From Cladocopium goreaui (taxonomy: Eukaryota; Sar; Dinophyceae; Suessiales; Symbiodiniaceae): a stretch of 64,000 nucleotides of DNA. The translations under genes were made by a program, and so were the position numbers. Shown here one piece after another: positions 27,997 through 38,477 of this stretch (positions are counted from its first letter, which is position 1; each line of letters begins with the position of its first letter). The notes beneath the pieces were generated by a model. That model saw nothing but the letters and a program-made list of their open reading frames with translations, searched no databases and was not told the origin of the DNA. Location: NCBI GenBank assembly GCA_947184155.2, contig CAMXCT020000371.1, forward strand, positions 36,001-100,000, read 5' to 3'.

Positions 27997-29821
27997 ATGA
28001 ATTCGTGTGTATATGAATACCGTGCTATGCCGTTTGTATGTGAGGGACAAGGTCAGTTTATAATACGACTGACTCCCAATGTCGCCACGGCCTTGTCCTC
28101 GCAGGCGCCGGACCATCGTCTCACTGCTAGTGGATTCTTCCCATGTTCCATTGATCGGGAATTCCTATACGGGTATGCCGCGGATGGATATCGATCGCCG
28201 CTCTGGCTTTGTGCCTCTTATGATGGAGATCCGGTGCTTGTGCACCGTCAACGGGGCACAACTGTCTATTTCCATCAGGCAATCCATAACAAAAAGATCA
28301 TCGCCATCCCAGGGATTCATTACTTTGATGCGCACCGACTAGATGCACTCTTACTGAATTCTCCCGAGTTGCAACTTCACCCCCGCACGGGCAATATCCC
28401 AGAACCAGAAGGAGCTGGTGATGCAGTGGATGACCCATCCTCGAAGGAGGAGTTTTCCTCGGATGAAGAAGAAGAGGTGGAAGTGTCGTCGGATGCGGAA
28501 CAGTGGTGTCCACCTATTCCGGACCCGCAGGATGACCCTACTCAAAAAAAAATTGGCCGGTGCTGCAGAAAAGTTGGAAACAATGATGGCTCGAGTTCAG
28601 CCCGCATCCAATATTTTCTTCACGCCCTCTAGCCTGGGAGCGCTACCGCCATTGTGGCTTCAGGCCAAATTGACCATCTCACTGGCCCCTTACCAAGATA
28701 AGTTCGCCAAGTTGTTCTTCACCATTGCGGCAGAGCTCTGGCTCCGAGGGCGTCAGGACGCCATAGATATTACCTTTCAGCTGGTCGCCAGGAGCGTTAC
28801 AATCCGGTTAGCGGAGACACTAGCTCAGTATATTTGCTCACTCATGAGACATGCTGCTGCCCTTGCCACTCCTGAAACTGAGTGCCTGTTATACGCAACA
28901 TACTGGTTTCGGCCGATCCTGTCTGAGCTTATCGGTGCTGCCACAGAAACGGCCGAGACCAATCGAGATCGCGCCCCCAGTGGACCGGTCAAGGTCACGG
29001 TAACTACTCAACCACACTCCCGTCCGTATGCAGGCGTTACCTTGATCAGTGGGGTCTCGGCACTTCTGGCGTGGTTTCCTGCAAGTTGGGCCAGTAAAAT
29101 TGCGCCCTATTTCCTCGACCCGCATGCAGGTGCCGCTCAGCACCCACAGGAAGTATCTCTCCCATGTCCCACTAGAGATGGTTCTGGCCCTCAACGAGAT
29201 CCCCTGATGACGACGCGATTTGTTGATAAAAAAGCCCCGGTGCCTTCCCCAGCCCTTGAAGAAGATTTTCAGGCAGCTCAGAGCTTCTCCGAAGTCACCC
29301 GTGGGTATGGGATTGGACTAGTCGAGCCATCAGTTATGCAAGGCTTCAGACCAGTTGGACATGTACGGGTAACGCTGGAGGTCATTATCCCCTCACCCAG
29401 CGGCATTACTCCGGAGCAGTGGAAGCAGACTGCCACGTTGTGTCCACTCGACTGGCCCTCCAATTACAGCTTGCTTCGACTTTGGCATCATCCGAAAAGC
29501 TTACACCAGTTTGCTAGCCTGCTGCGCGAGCAACTAGGCCACAGCCACATATTTTCGCACTGGTCAGTGCATCCTGAAGTGTTAGCCAGTAGGGTGCTGT
29601 TTCAGCAGCCTGCTAACTACTTTTCAGAGGCAGCTCTGCAAGCGGATTGGCGTGCGCTTGAGTTTCCTAGCAGGAAAATACGACGCTTTCGTGGCCGGGT
29701 GTGCAGAGCTGCGGAGAACGGCTGCTACCCTGTCTCCTATGCCCTTGCGAACAATTGGGCTGCGACATCGAAAGCTGATACACGTTACTACCAAGAGAAC
29801 ACAGTGCTCCGAACGACGTAG
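27997..29821 (+). CDS. unrecognised ~607-aa protein, frame broken at an A9 run
   Basis: ATG 27997 opens a frame to 28632, but the protein-like sequence leaves it at a run of nine A (28544-28552). Reading eight A gives PTQKK-LAGAAEKLETMMARV, and the next frame is then open to TAG 29819-29821. The N-terminal ~140 residues are mixed. An acidic linker follows (KEEFSSDEEEEVEVSS), then a helical, Leu/Ala-rich region (about 28560-28960) and a C-terminal part rich in Trp and aromatic residues. No catalytic motif or family was recognised. It sits alone, with no LTR or terminal repeat found, and its base usage is more balanced than that of the neighbouring retroelements. The A9 slip may be programmed frameshifting, a null mutation or an assembly error. 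Confidence 0.55.
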
Positions 29822-32096
29822 ACCCTCCCCTCCCCCTTCTCTCTTTATTTGTTTCTCCTCTCTCTTTTCTCTCCTGAACTTTTTCACCCCGGTGGATAAC
29901 TAGGAAACTCTTTACGCTCCTGTAGCTGTCTTTCCTGAGCTTTCCCCTCTTGCTAATTCGAGTGGTTTCCTCCGTGCTCCTGAGGTTCTAATGCTACAGT
30001 GTTTTGCTTTTGTTCGTTTTTGGCTTGCGTTTCTTGTGCCCTCTCTTTGTCTTCCTTTCTCTTGCCTTCTTTCTTGTGCGCCCTCGGTGGATGTGCCGCT
30101 CTCTTTGCTGTGCCGTGTCACCTCCTGTTCTGGTTTGCTTGTTCCCCTGTGTGCGTTTCCCCGTTTGGCGGCTGTTCCCTCTTCCCTCCCTCCCGTGATG
30201 TCTTGGCGTGGTTCAGCGAGTTTTTTGCTGATGTCTCCTCTCGGGTATCTGGTTGCTCCTCTCGGTGCCCTATTTGGTCATCTTGAGCTGTTCCCTTCCT
30301 GTCTGGTGTTCTGGGTCACCTGGTTCCCCGTCTTCAGGGCGTCTCATGGCAACAAAGGCTTCGGCCCTGTGTGGGGCTTTGCCCTCTCCACCATGCTGCG
30401 TCTGTCGTTCGGGTGCCTGGTGTCCCTGTTCTGAGTCGGCCAGCATCTGTTGTTTGGCCCTGCGCCTCCATCACCGTTTGCCGCTAAAGCTGCTCGTGGA
30501 TTCCCTCCCGTCCCGTGCTGCTTTCTCTCTGTCTGTCCGTCCTTTCTTTCCCTCCCCTCTTTTCTCCTTCCTTGCTGCCGGGTCTGTTTGCTCTCGTTGG
30601 TTTTTGTTCTGTTTTTGTTTCTTGGTCTCAAGGCATTAAGGCACTTAAAGCAGCCGGCACCTCATATGGTGCTCAGGATGCACCTTCGTGTCCGCAGACT
30701 GGATGCGTTGGTGTACCCTGTTGCACCCCAATAGGCCTTCTCTTGTTATTTGTGTTGTTTTGTTGTTTTGTCTTTTGCTTTTGTTCGGACTTTGCGATAC
30801 TTACACTGCTAAGGCGACTTAGGTCATTAAGAGCTTCGCTTTCGCACCGAGCCACAGTTTCTGCACTCAGGTATAAGGATCTCTGACCCCCCCGCCCACA
30901 CCATTTTTGGTCGGTTGGTCTTTTGGAATTCGTTTTGTTTTGTCTTGTTTGTGTCCTGGCGCTCTCTATAGCGGCTGCTTGTCCTCGCCTTGCTTGTGGG
31001 GGTAGTTTCGTAGCCGGCCGAAGCCATGGACTGGGCTGCACTGCAGCGAGTGGCACTGGCGTGACCAGTTCCGCTCTCTGCTGGACAGCCTAGGGCGCCC
31101 TCGTGCAGCAAAGCCTGCCCCAATGGCTCGTATCGTGGTGCTGTGATCAGACAGCTGCTCCACTCTGTGGGTGAGTGAATCGCCACTGCTGAACGCTGCT
31201 CCCGATGAGTCAGTTTTTCGAATGATCATGTGCTACGCTGCAAGTGCCTGCAGGAGACGAAGATACTCTGAGGTGCCTGAACAGTTTGGCCCATGTATCA
31301 CGGACTGCATTGTTTTCGAAATTTAGTCCAACCGTTGCCGTCGCAGCCCTTCTTCACTTTTGCTGTTTGAGCGCTACTTGAGAGATGCGAATGTCCTTGA
31401 GCTCCAATACTCTTGGTGCCATCTCTGACATTGACATTACAGCAATTGTGTTGGTGCTATTGGCACGGCATTTCTGCCACTGGCAGCCTGGCCCTGCCTC
31501 ACTGCATCGCCAGGGCCTCCTTGCTGTCCCCCCTGTGGGGGACGGCGTGATAGCAAGCATTACCAGCCACTTTCATTGGCTGTGGTGAATCGGCTGTAAT
31601 CAGATATTACACGAGTATGAGACGCGGGCGGATGCTTGGAAAAGCACAAGTGAGAGGAATCTGAGAGTTTAGTGTCCGCTGTGTACAGACTTCGTCTCGC
31701 AAGTAGTTTTGTGGGTAGCTGGTAGCTGCTCACTAATCTTTTTTCACCTTGTTTGCTGGGCCCTGGATAGAATTCAATTTTATTTTTTGCTAGACTGATG
31801 ACACGGTGAATTCTACCGTGTCATTGGCAAATCAAGTTGTCTCTCTGGTGTGTGGGTGTTTTTGTTTGGGCTCCGGCCCCTTTCCTTTGTTGCTTGCTGG
31901 TTTTTCTGCTGGCGAGACGCAAATCTGGCTGGGGGATTTGCGTGTCGTCTTGGTTTTTGGTTTTCTGTGATTCTTTACTTGATTTGCACTTTACGGCAGA
32001 CCACTGTGTCTTGCTGTTTCAATTCGTTTGCCTGCTCATCCCAATTTTAGGACCGAGCCTCAGAGCGTGATCGGCCAGACTTGAGGAAAAAAATGT
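29822..32096. other. pyrimidine-rich, gene-poor stretch
   Basis: From 29820 to about 30640 the + strand is strongly C/T-rich, producing spurious Phe/Leu/Ser/Cys ORFs on + and Lys/Arg ORFs on -. 30640-32096 is mixed, with no supportable gene. A perfect 9-bp hairpin sits at 31799-31823. Confidence 0.5.
31799..31823. repeat. perfect 9-bp hairpin
   Basis: TGACACGGT (31799-31807), loop GAATTCT, ACCGTGTCA (31815-31823). Confidence 0.7.
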
Positions 32097-32600
32097 TTGC
32101 CAGATAGAACGCCAGAAGATTTGCCAGATAGAATGCCAGATAGACTGTCAGAAGATATGCCAGAAGATATGCCAGCTAGAATGCCAGAAAATATGCCAGA
32201 ACATATGCCAGAAGATATGCCAGGTAAAATGCCAGAAGATATGCCGGAGAGAATGGCAGAAGATATGCCAGATAAAATGCTAGAAAACATGCCAGAAGAT
32301 ATGCCAGATAGAATGCCAGAAGGTATGCCAGATAGAATGTCAGATAGAATGCCAGAAGGTATGCCAGATAAAGTGCCAGAATGTTTGCCAGATAGAATGC
32401 CAGAAGATTTGCCAGATAGAATGCCAGATAGGATGTCAGAAGATATCAGATATGCCAGATAGAATGCCAGAAGATATGCCAGAGCATATGCCAGAAGATA
32501 TGCCAGCTAGAATGCCAGAAAATATGCCAGATAGAACGCCAGGTAGAATGCCAGACGATATGTCCGATAGAATGCCAGAAGATTTGCCAGTAACAAAATG
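32097..32600 (+). repeat. 12-bp codon-phased minisatellite
   Basis: About 40 degenerate units of ATGCCAGAAGAT / ATGCCAGATAGA. The 12-bp period keeps one frame reading Met-Pro-Glu-Asp / Met-Pro-Asp-Arg from 32097 to 32462, and again in another frame at 32452-32661 after a shift near 32445. It is probably a repeat rather than a gene. No promoter-like or functional evidence is seen. Confidence 0.85.
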
Positions 32601-32837
32601 TATAAATGTCATGGTGGGGATCACTCGAAGTAAAGTAATTTTTCCTGAACGAATTGTTTGATTGAAACGCGCATTTAAATTGAAACCAAAAAAATATTGC
32701 GGAACAAATTGCATAATTGAAAACAAATACATCCCAGCGGGGGGATATGGTTGTTAAAAATGGTGGCGGTTGCCCTTCCGTAGTTAAAATGACCGTCGTT
32801 TTGGGCACATTCAATCGCAAATCTATGCTGCACGGTC

Positions 32838-33663
32838 TTGATGGCCTTCGGAACGATCGGGCCACAAGATACATTGCCTTTGAACAGTGAGGCAAATCCT
32901 AATCCTTGCTCGAAATTGGGAAAATTCTTTCCAAACTTGGGCCGAAAAGTGTCACGACGACTTTTTGAAGTACGCAACAGGCACTTGCAGAAGTGGGCCA
33001 AGGAAAACTTGAAAGAATTTGTTTCGGAGGACTATCCTGGGTACTTCATTGCATTCACGGCAGTTCTTCCCCCAACGGTTAAACCAACGAAACGGAAAAA
33101 ACAACATGGCGAAAGACAGGAAAAAGAGGAACCTGAAGAGGATGATGATGCGCAAAAAATTGCCATGTATGCGCTTCCCTGGTAATTACAGAGCATGGGG
33201 ACCACAACAGAGGGCAAACACAAACGAGACTTATTTTGATGAAAACAATCATCCGGAAACGTTTGAAAGGGTGACCTACTGGGATGCTGAGTGCTTGGCT
33301 GTATATGTCACGTGTGATGTCGCCACGAAGTTGGAAGGTCTGGAAGGAATCTCGAACCGCGACCAAATTTATACGCCTACAAGAATCAGGAGATGGTTGA
33401 GGATACACGTCTTGAAGTTTTGGCAAACGTATAAGAATTTCTCGAGAGGATGGCAAATCTCATCAGACCACATGTGCCAGCCATTGTTGACCTTGAGGCA
33501 CAAACCTACTGGCCAAAACTTACTGGCCAAAACTTACTGGCCAATTCCAGCCCCCCAGGTTGTGTGGTTGTACATCCGGGAAAATTATGTTCCGAGAAAC
33601 ATTGTCCCATTGGCACCCATGACGCAAGATGACCAATCCTTCATCATTCTTCACTTTTTGTAG
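32838..33663 (+). pseudogene. unrecognised ~275-aa protein, frameshifted
   Basis: A frame from ATG 32838 ends at TAA just after 33180, with a Lys/Glu-rich tail (KRKKQHGERQEKEEPEED). The next frame, open from 33019 to TAG 33661-33663, continues with a protein-like segment (ETFERVTYWDAECLAVYV and RRWLRIHVLKFWQTYKNF). A shift of one base near 33165-33185 would join them. A 14-bp repeat (CCAAAACTTACTGG, about 33508-33545) lies in the 3' part. The family was not recognised. Confidence 0.4.
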
Positions 33664-34929
33664 TTATTGGTGCTGACAGCGTATGACCGAATGATTGCCA
33701 ACAATGGGCTGTCAGCTTTGCTGGCCATTGTGCACACCATGTAGGCATGATCATAGAACGTTATTATTACATGCCCCCCCGCCCCCTCTGTGCAAACATA
33801 CCATGTCCAAAAACGTTAATAGTGCATAATAGTGCTAGTGGCGAATTATTCATTGGAGTCATGAGAGGCGAATACATTGCCGAACAAATTTCTTAATTGA
33901 AATACATGTTTTCAGCGTGCTTGCATTTAGGATTGTAGAACAAATTGCCCAAGCAGAAATTAACAAATGAATCCAATTTGCTTTCATGTAGTACTACCGA
34001 GTAAATTGCCCAATTGAAACCGAATTCATGAGTTCAACATACTTTCAGTTAGCATTTCCGAACAAATTGCATAGTGGAAAACGCTTATAACACTTCCCGC
34101 AGTGTTAGTCCTGACACAAGTACTCCTGAACAAATTGCCTGATTGAAAACCAACTCATAAGTTATAAATTGGGCACGCCGAGGTTAACACTATTTCACTG
34201 GCATTTGATTTTTTAACGTGCAGTTTAACAAAAAAATCGGCAATTTGTTCCCGTTTCCAACTCAGTTTTTTCATGAAAATCACCACGACACCCCTTTTCG
34301 TCCATTGTATGTTCCTATTCGATTTGTCGGTGACAGCGTCCCCAAAAAAGTAAACGCCATGGAAACAACCATAACCAAAACATAATAACCAAAATTGGCA
34401 TACTTGATTTTGTTTTTCCCGTCCAAGTCAATGATGAAGGCCCATTTAGGACGTATAGGACAAAACTTGCAAATTACAACGACAATTTTGTGCAAAAGAA
34501 ACGATGTCACATGCTGACGGGCATGACTAAACCAAAACGCTTCACCAAAAGTGTTTTCACAAAATTTGCATACCATTACCCTATCCGTGCGGACGCCCTC
34601 GGGTGCGGAAACGAACGCAACTGCAATTGCCGAACCAACTGTTTGAAGCAATTATGCGCGCCGCAAGTTGAAATCACCGCGAAAAAAAATTGACCATGTG
34701 CAGGCGGGAAACGATCGGGAAACAATTCGTAAAATCTTCCTCACGTTCTCGTGCGTTGTATGCATGGTATTCACCCAGTCGCTGCCACCCGCACCCACAC
34801 AATCAACATCTACAGGAAATGTCCGGCGTTGCACTACACTGATTCTGTGAATTTGCGATGCGGGCGAGGGCAGCGGAACCAAACAAAATAGTGCAGTGGG
34901 AAAAAACAATGAACCAAAATAGAAAGCGC
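33664..34929. other. AT-rich intergenic DNA
   Basis: No gene is supportable. The stretch contains the periodic GAACAAATTGC motif (33882-34150) and a run of C near 33775. Short ORFs at 34280-34850 are not protein-like. Confidence 0.45.
33882..34150 (+). repeat. degenerate ~60-bp-period repeat
   Basis: GAACAAATTGC plus a following ATTGAAA-type element recurs at 33882, 33938, 33999, 34060 and 34128 (spacings 56-68 bp). Two further copies lie at 32647 and 32702, on the other side of the ORF pair at 32838-33663. Confidence 0.65.
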
Positions 34930-36415
34930 AGTGGGACGCACAGAGGACGTGTCTAGCGTGACATCCCGTGCGTGCACCGAAGCGCACAAGACGTGTCAAG
35001 CGTAACATTATCTGCGAACACCGAAGTATATAAGGCGCAACATCGTTTGTGTTCACCGATGTAAAGAAGATGAGTCTAGCGTAACCTCTTGTGCGGGCAC
35101 CAAAGTACATAAGACGTGTCTAGCACAACATCTTCTGCGTGCAGCGAAGTGCAAAAGACCTGTGCAAGAAGTAACATCCTGTGCGTGCACCAAAGTGCAA
35201 TAAGAAGTGTCAAACGTAACATCTTGTGCGTGCAACGAAATGCACAACACGTGTCTAGCGTAACGTCCTGTGTGTGCACCAAGGTACATAAGACGTGTCA
35301 AACGTTACATCCCGTGCCTGCAACCGAGTGCCTACGACATTCCTGGCGTGGCATCCGGTGTGTTCAACGAAATACATAAGACGTGTCAAACGTAACATCT
35401 TGTGCGTGCAACGAAGTACATAAGATGCGTCTAGCATGATCTCGTGTGTGTGTGTGCACCGAGATACATAAGACGTGTCAAACGTTACATCCCGTGCCTG
35501 CACTTGAGTGCTTGGGACATGCCTGGCGTGGCATCCGGTACATAAGACGTGTCAGGTATAAAATTTTGTGCGTGCAACGAGGTACATAAGACGTGTCAAA
35601 CGTAACATCCTGTGTGTGCAAGGACGTAAACAAGACGTGTCAAGCGTGACATCCTGTGCATGTACGAAGTTATATAAGACGTGTGTAGTGTAACATCTTA
35701 TGCGTGCACCGAGATACATGGGACGTGTCTAGCCTAGTTAGCGTAACATCCTTTGCGCAAGGACGTGCGTAGGAAGTGTCAAGCAAAACATCTTGTGCGC
35801 GCACCGCAGTACAAAAGACATGTCAAGCGTAGGGGCGTTCACCGAAGACATAAGACGTGTCTAACGCATTATCCCGTGCGGGCAAGGAAGTACACAAGAC
35901 TTGTCTAGGGTAACATCTTGTGCAGGCAACGAAGTACATGAAACATGTCAAACGTAACATCTTGTGTGCGCCCCGCAGTGGGAAAAAACATGTCAAAACC
36001 AAGGTACATAAGACGTGTCGAGGGTATCATCTTGTGCGTGCAACGCGGTACATTTAACGCGTCTAGCGCGACATCCTGTGCGTTGACCGAAGTTTATAAG
36101 ACATGTCAAGCGTAACATCTTGTGCGTGCACCGAAGTTTAATAAGAGGTGTCAAGCAGAACAGAGTGTGCACGCACCTAAGTGCACATAAATCGAGTCTA
36201 GGGTTGTGTGCGCCGTGGTGGTTACGATGTGGCTGGCATACCATTCTGTGTGTGCAAAGGTGTGCATAAGACGTGTTAAGTGTAAAATCTTTTGCGTACA
36301 ACGAAGTACATAAATCCTGAGTAACATCTTGTGCACGCACCGATTTACATAAGACGTGTGTAGCGTAACATCATCTGCAAGACGCAACATCCTATGCATG
36401 CACCGAGGTGCATGA
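34930..36415 (+). repeat. 44-bp satellite array
   Basis: About 34 diverged units of the form ACGTGTCAAGCGTAACATC plus TTGTGCGTGCACCGAAGTACATAAG. The first clear units start at 34947 and 34991, exactly 44 bp apart. Some units are truncated. The array creates spurious minus-strand ORFs rich in Thr/Arg/His/Cys. The position between unrelated intergenic segments fits a local satellite block. Confidence 0.88.
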
Positions 36416-36827
36416 GAGATCTCCAGTTTTTTTTTAGCAGGGACATAGTTTTAGGGTTGTAGGGATATGTAAATAAATATAGTTGTAAAGGTTTAAATTC
36501 GAATGCAAATTCAAATAAAGAAATGGAACAAAAAAAACACACACATAATTATGTGTGTGTGGTTGTTTCAGGGAGAGATAGCAAAGATGTTTCTCACGAT
36601 GTAGGATTTTCTTTTGGTGAAGGCTGTGCCCGCTCCATGCCTCGCAACGTCCGTTCTGAGTTCTCAGATTGGATGGTCGTGACCATGGATTTTAGCCTTG
36701 AGGTGGTTAGATCAACATAATGTTATAAATACACGATGTAAATATAGATGCAAACATGGATTTGGAAACGCATATGGATATATATATATAATATTATATA
36801 ATGCCGACCGCAGATTCAAAAACAATT
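36416..36827. other. AT-rich spacer with palindrome
   Basis: No gene is supportable. A perfect 24-bp palindrome (12-bp arms centred on AATT) lies at 36537-36560, and a short TA run near 36778-36792. Confidence 0.45.
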
Positions 36828-36832
36828 GTTTA
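36828..36832. repeat. copia-2 target-site duplication, left
   Basis: GTTTA, identical to 52343-52347. Confidence 0.9.
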
Positions 36833-37003
36833 TGCAAAGAATTGTGCGGCCTACTCATAGCAAGGATGACACACACAAATCGAGATGTAACAGTTGTGTC
36901 ACTTTCATGTACCTGTCATGGAAACTCATGATTCAGGTTTCATTTCATCGAGGCCCTTTTCGGCACAAAAGCGAGTGCATGCGTTTCTCAGTGAACTTTC
37001 GCA
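36833..37003 (+). repeat. copia-2 5' LTR
   Basis: 171 bp, starts TGCAAAGAATTGTGCGG, ends GAACTTTCGCA. It differs from the 3' LTR at two seen positions. Confidence 0.95.
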
Positions 37004-37017
37004 TGGTAGCGGAGCCC
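37004..37017 (+). promoter_or_regulatory. copia-2 primer-binding site
   Basis: TGGTAGCGGAGCCC abuts the LTR and matches the copia-1 primer site; an initiator-Met-like tRNA primer is likely. Confidence 0.82.
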
Positions 37018-37251
37018 AGTTTGGGCATACGCTTTTTCTTTTGGCTGGTGGCGCTTTGAGATCAGCTGGCAACTGGAGTGAGATTCAAATACAGCTTTGC
37101 AATACTGAATTCTGGGATTTATACTGGAGGCGAAAGCCTAAAACAGGTTTCTGGATTACAGGTGCATTTTGGTGAATCTCTTTTCCTAAGAAGTTGCTTG
37201 GAAGGAAGTGATAACGGTGTAGTAGGACTTGAAGTTTTTCTGCAAAAAGGC

Positions 37252-38343
37252 ATGGGGCCAACAGCGAGTGGTGAAAATCCATTTCCTGGTTCGCCGAGTG
37301 GTTCTCCAACAGGTGGAGCTACAGGAGCAGCTGACATGGCTCAGAGGTTGCTAGCAGCAGTGGAGGCTGCTACTATTGTTGCACAGGCGGCTGCACAGAT
37401 AGCGCAGAAGGTGAGACAAGGGTCAGATGAGAAGACCTGGTGGAAATTACGTCCAAAGCCACCAACATTCGATCATGCCTCCAGAGAGAGTGAAATCGCT
37501 GGATGGAAGGAATGGTCATGGTCATTCGAGCAATACATGGGCTCGATTGACACTAGATTCAGCGATGATATCCAAGAAATGAGAAAGGATATCACGAAAG
37601 CCATCGATCCTGTAGATTTTTCTGAAAGTGAGAGACAACGCAACAGTTTTATGTACAGTATGCTATCTTCCCTTCTTCGCCAACGACCCCTTCTGGTAGT
37701 GCGGCAGGTCACAGGTTCAAATGGTTTGGAAGCTTAGCGTTTACTGGTGGAGCAAAACGAGCCCCTGACAAAGAACAGAAGCATGGGTCTTTTGAACATA
37801 ATTGTGAACTGGTCTGCATTCAATGGAAAGCAGTCGCTGATGTCACAGGTGCTTCGTTTGGAACATGCTTACAGTGAATATGAAAAGCTTGGAACAAAAC
37901 TGAACGATGATTTGAAGACTGCAATACTGATGAGGTGTGTGCAGGGAAATCTGAAGACATGATTGCAACTTCAGGTTACAGAACAAACCACGTACAGCAA
38001 GGTGCGAAAGATGATCCTGCTCTACGACAGCTCAACAACGAAGTGGTCGGAGACTATGGTTTTGGGCTTAGATGGATCTTCAAGTCATGCTGATGGCCCA
38101 GTTCCAATGGAGATAGACAGAATAGAATCAAAAGGAAAGAACAAAGGAAAAGGAAAGGGAAAGTCAAAAGATAGCAGTGCGCAGAAAGGAAAGTCAAAGG
38201 GAAAACAAAAAGGAAAAAATGGCAAAGGCAAAGGAAAGACATATGATCAGAAAGGTGCCAAAGGAAATTCGTATGACAAGCCAAAAGACAAGGGAAAGAA
38301 TGAGCCCAAGTCTTGCTACGTGTGTGGTAAAACCGGGCATTTT
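37252..38343 (+). pseudogene. gag: copia-2 gag, 5' part, two in-frame stops, cut by copia-3
   Basis: Probable start ATG 37252 (MGPTASGENPFPGSPSG). One frame stays protein-like to 38343 through two stops: TAG 37735-37737 (NGLEA-stop-RLLVEQNEP) and TGA 37960-37962 (GNLKT-stop-LQLQVTEQ). A gag capsid-like core (WKEWSWSFEQYMG, then GLLNIIVNWSAFNGKQSLMS) and a Lys/Gly-rich stretch lead into the zinc knuckle CYVCGKTGHF, where copia-3 begins at 38344. The protein continues at 46459 with ARDC, completing CCHC. The stops would truncate gag unless suppressed or edited. At both positions a Trp (or, for TAG, Tyr) codon one transition or transversion away is plausible. Confidence 0.82.
38339..38343. repeat. 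copia-3 target-site duplication, left
   Basis: ATTTT, identical to 46454-46458. Confidence 0.9.
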
Positions 38344-38477
38344 TGTTAGATTCTTTTGACAGTTTCATGTCGTACATGTATCCATGTTCACTCAGACATC
38401 CATTTGTCTGCAATGTATCTACAGGGGCTCAACCCACGATGTAAAAGGACTTGCTTGTGCACTCCGCCTGCTTAACA
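38344..38477 (+). repeat. copia-3 5' LTR
   Basis: 134 bp, very short for copia. Differs from the 3' LTR at two seen positions (TTTCATG/TTCCATG; CAGGGG/CAGTGG). Confidence 0.95.

Noticed and set aside
29991..30886. Several long + strand ORFs rich in Phe, Leu, Cys and Ser
   Set aside because: They arise from pyrimidine-rich DNA and occur in all three forward frames at once; no domain or coding pattern.
34652..36399. Minus-strand ORFs with repeating Cys/His/Thr motifs resembling zinc fingers
   Set aside because: They are translations of the 44-bp satellite. Spacing follows the repeat unit, and no Cys/His spacing fits a known finger.
34930..36415. CRISPR-like array (44-bp repeating units)
   Set aside because: Units are contiguous and diverged with no unique spacers; the genome is eukaryotic.
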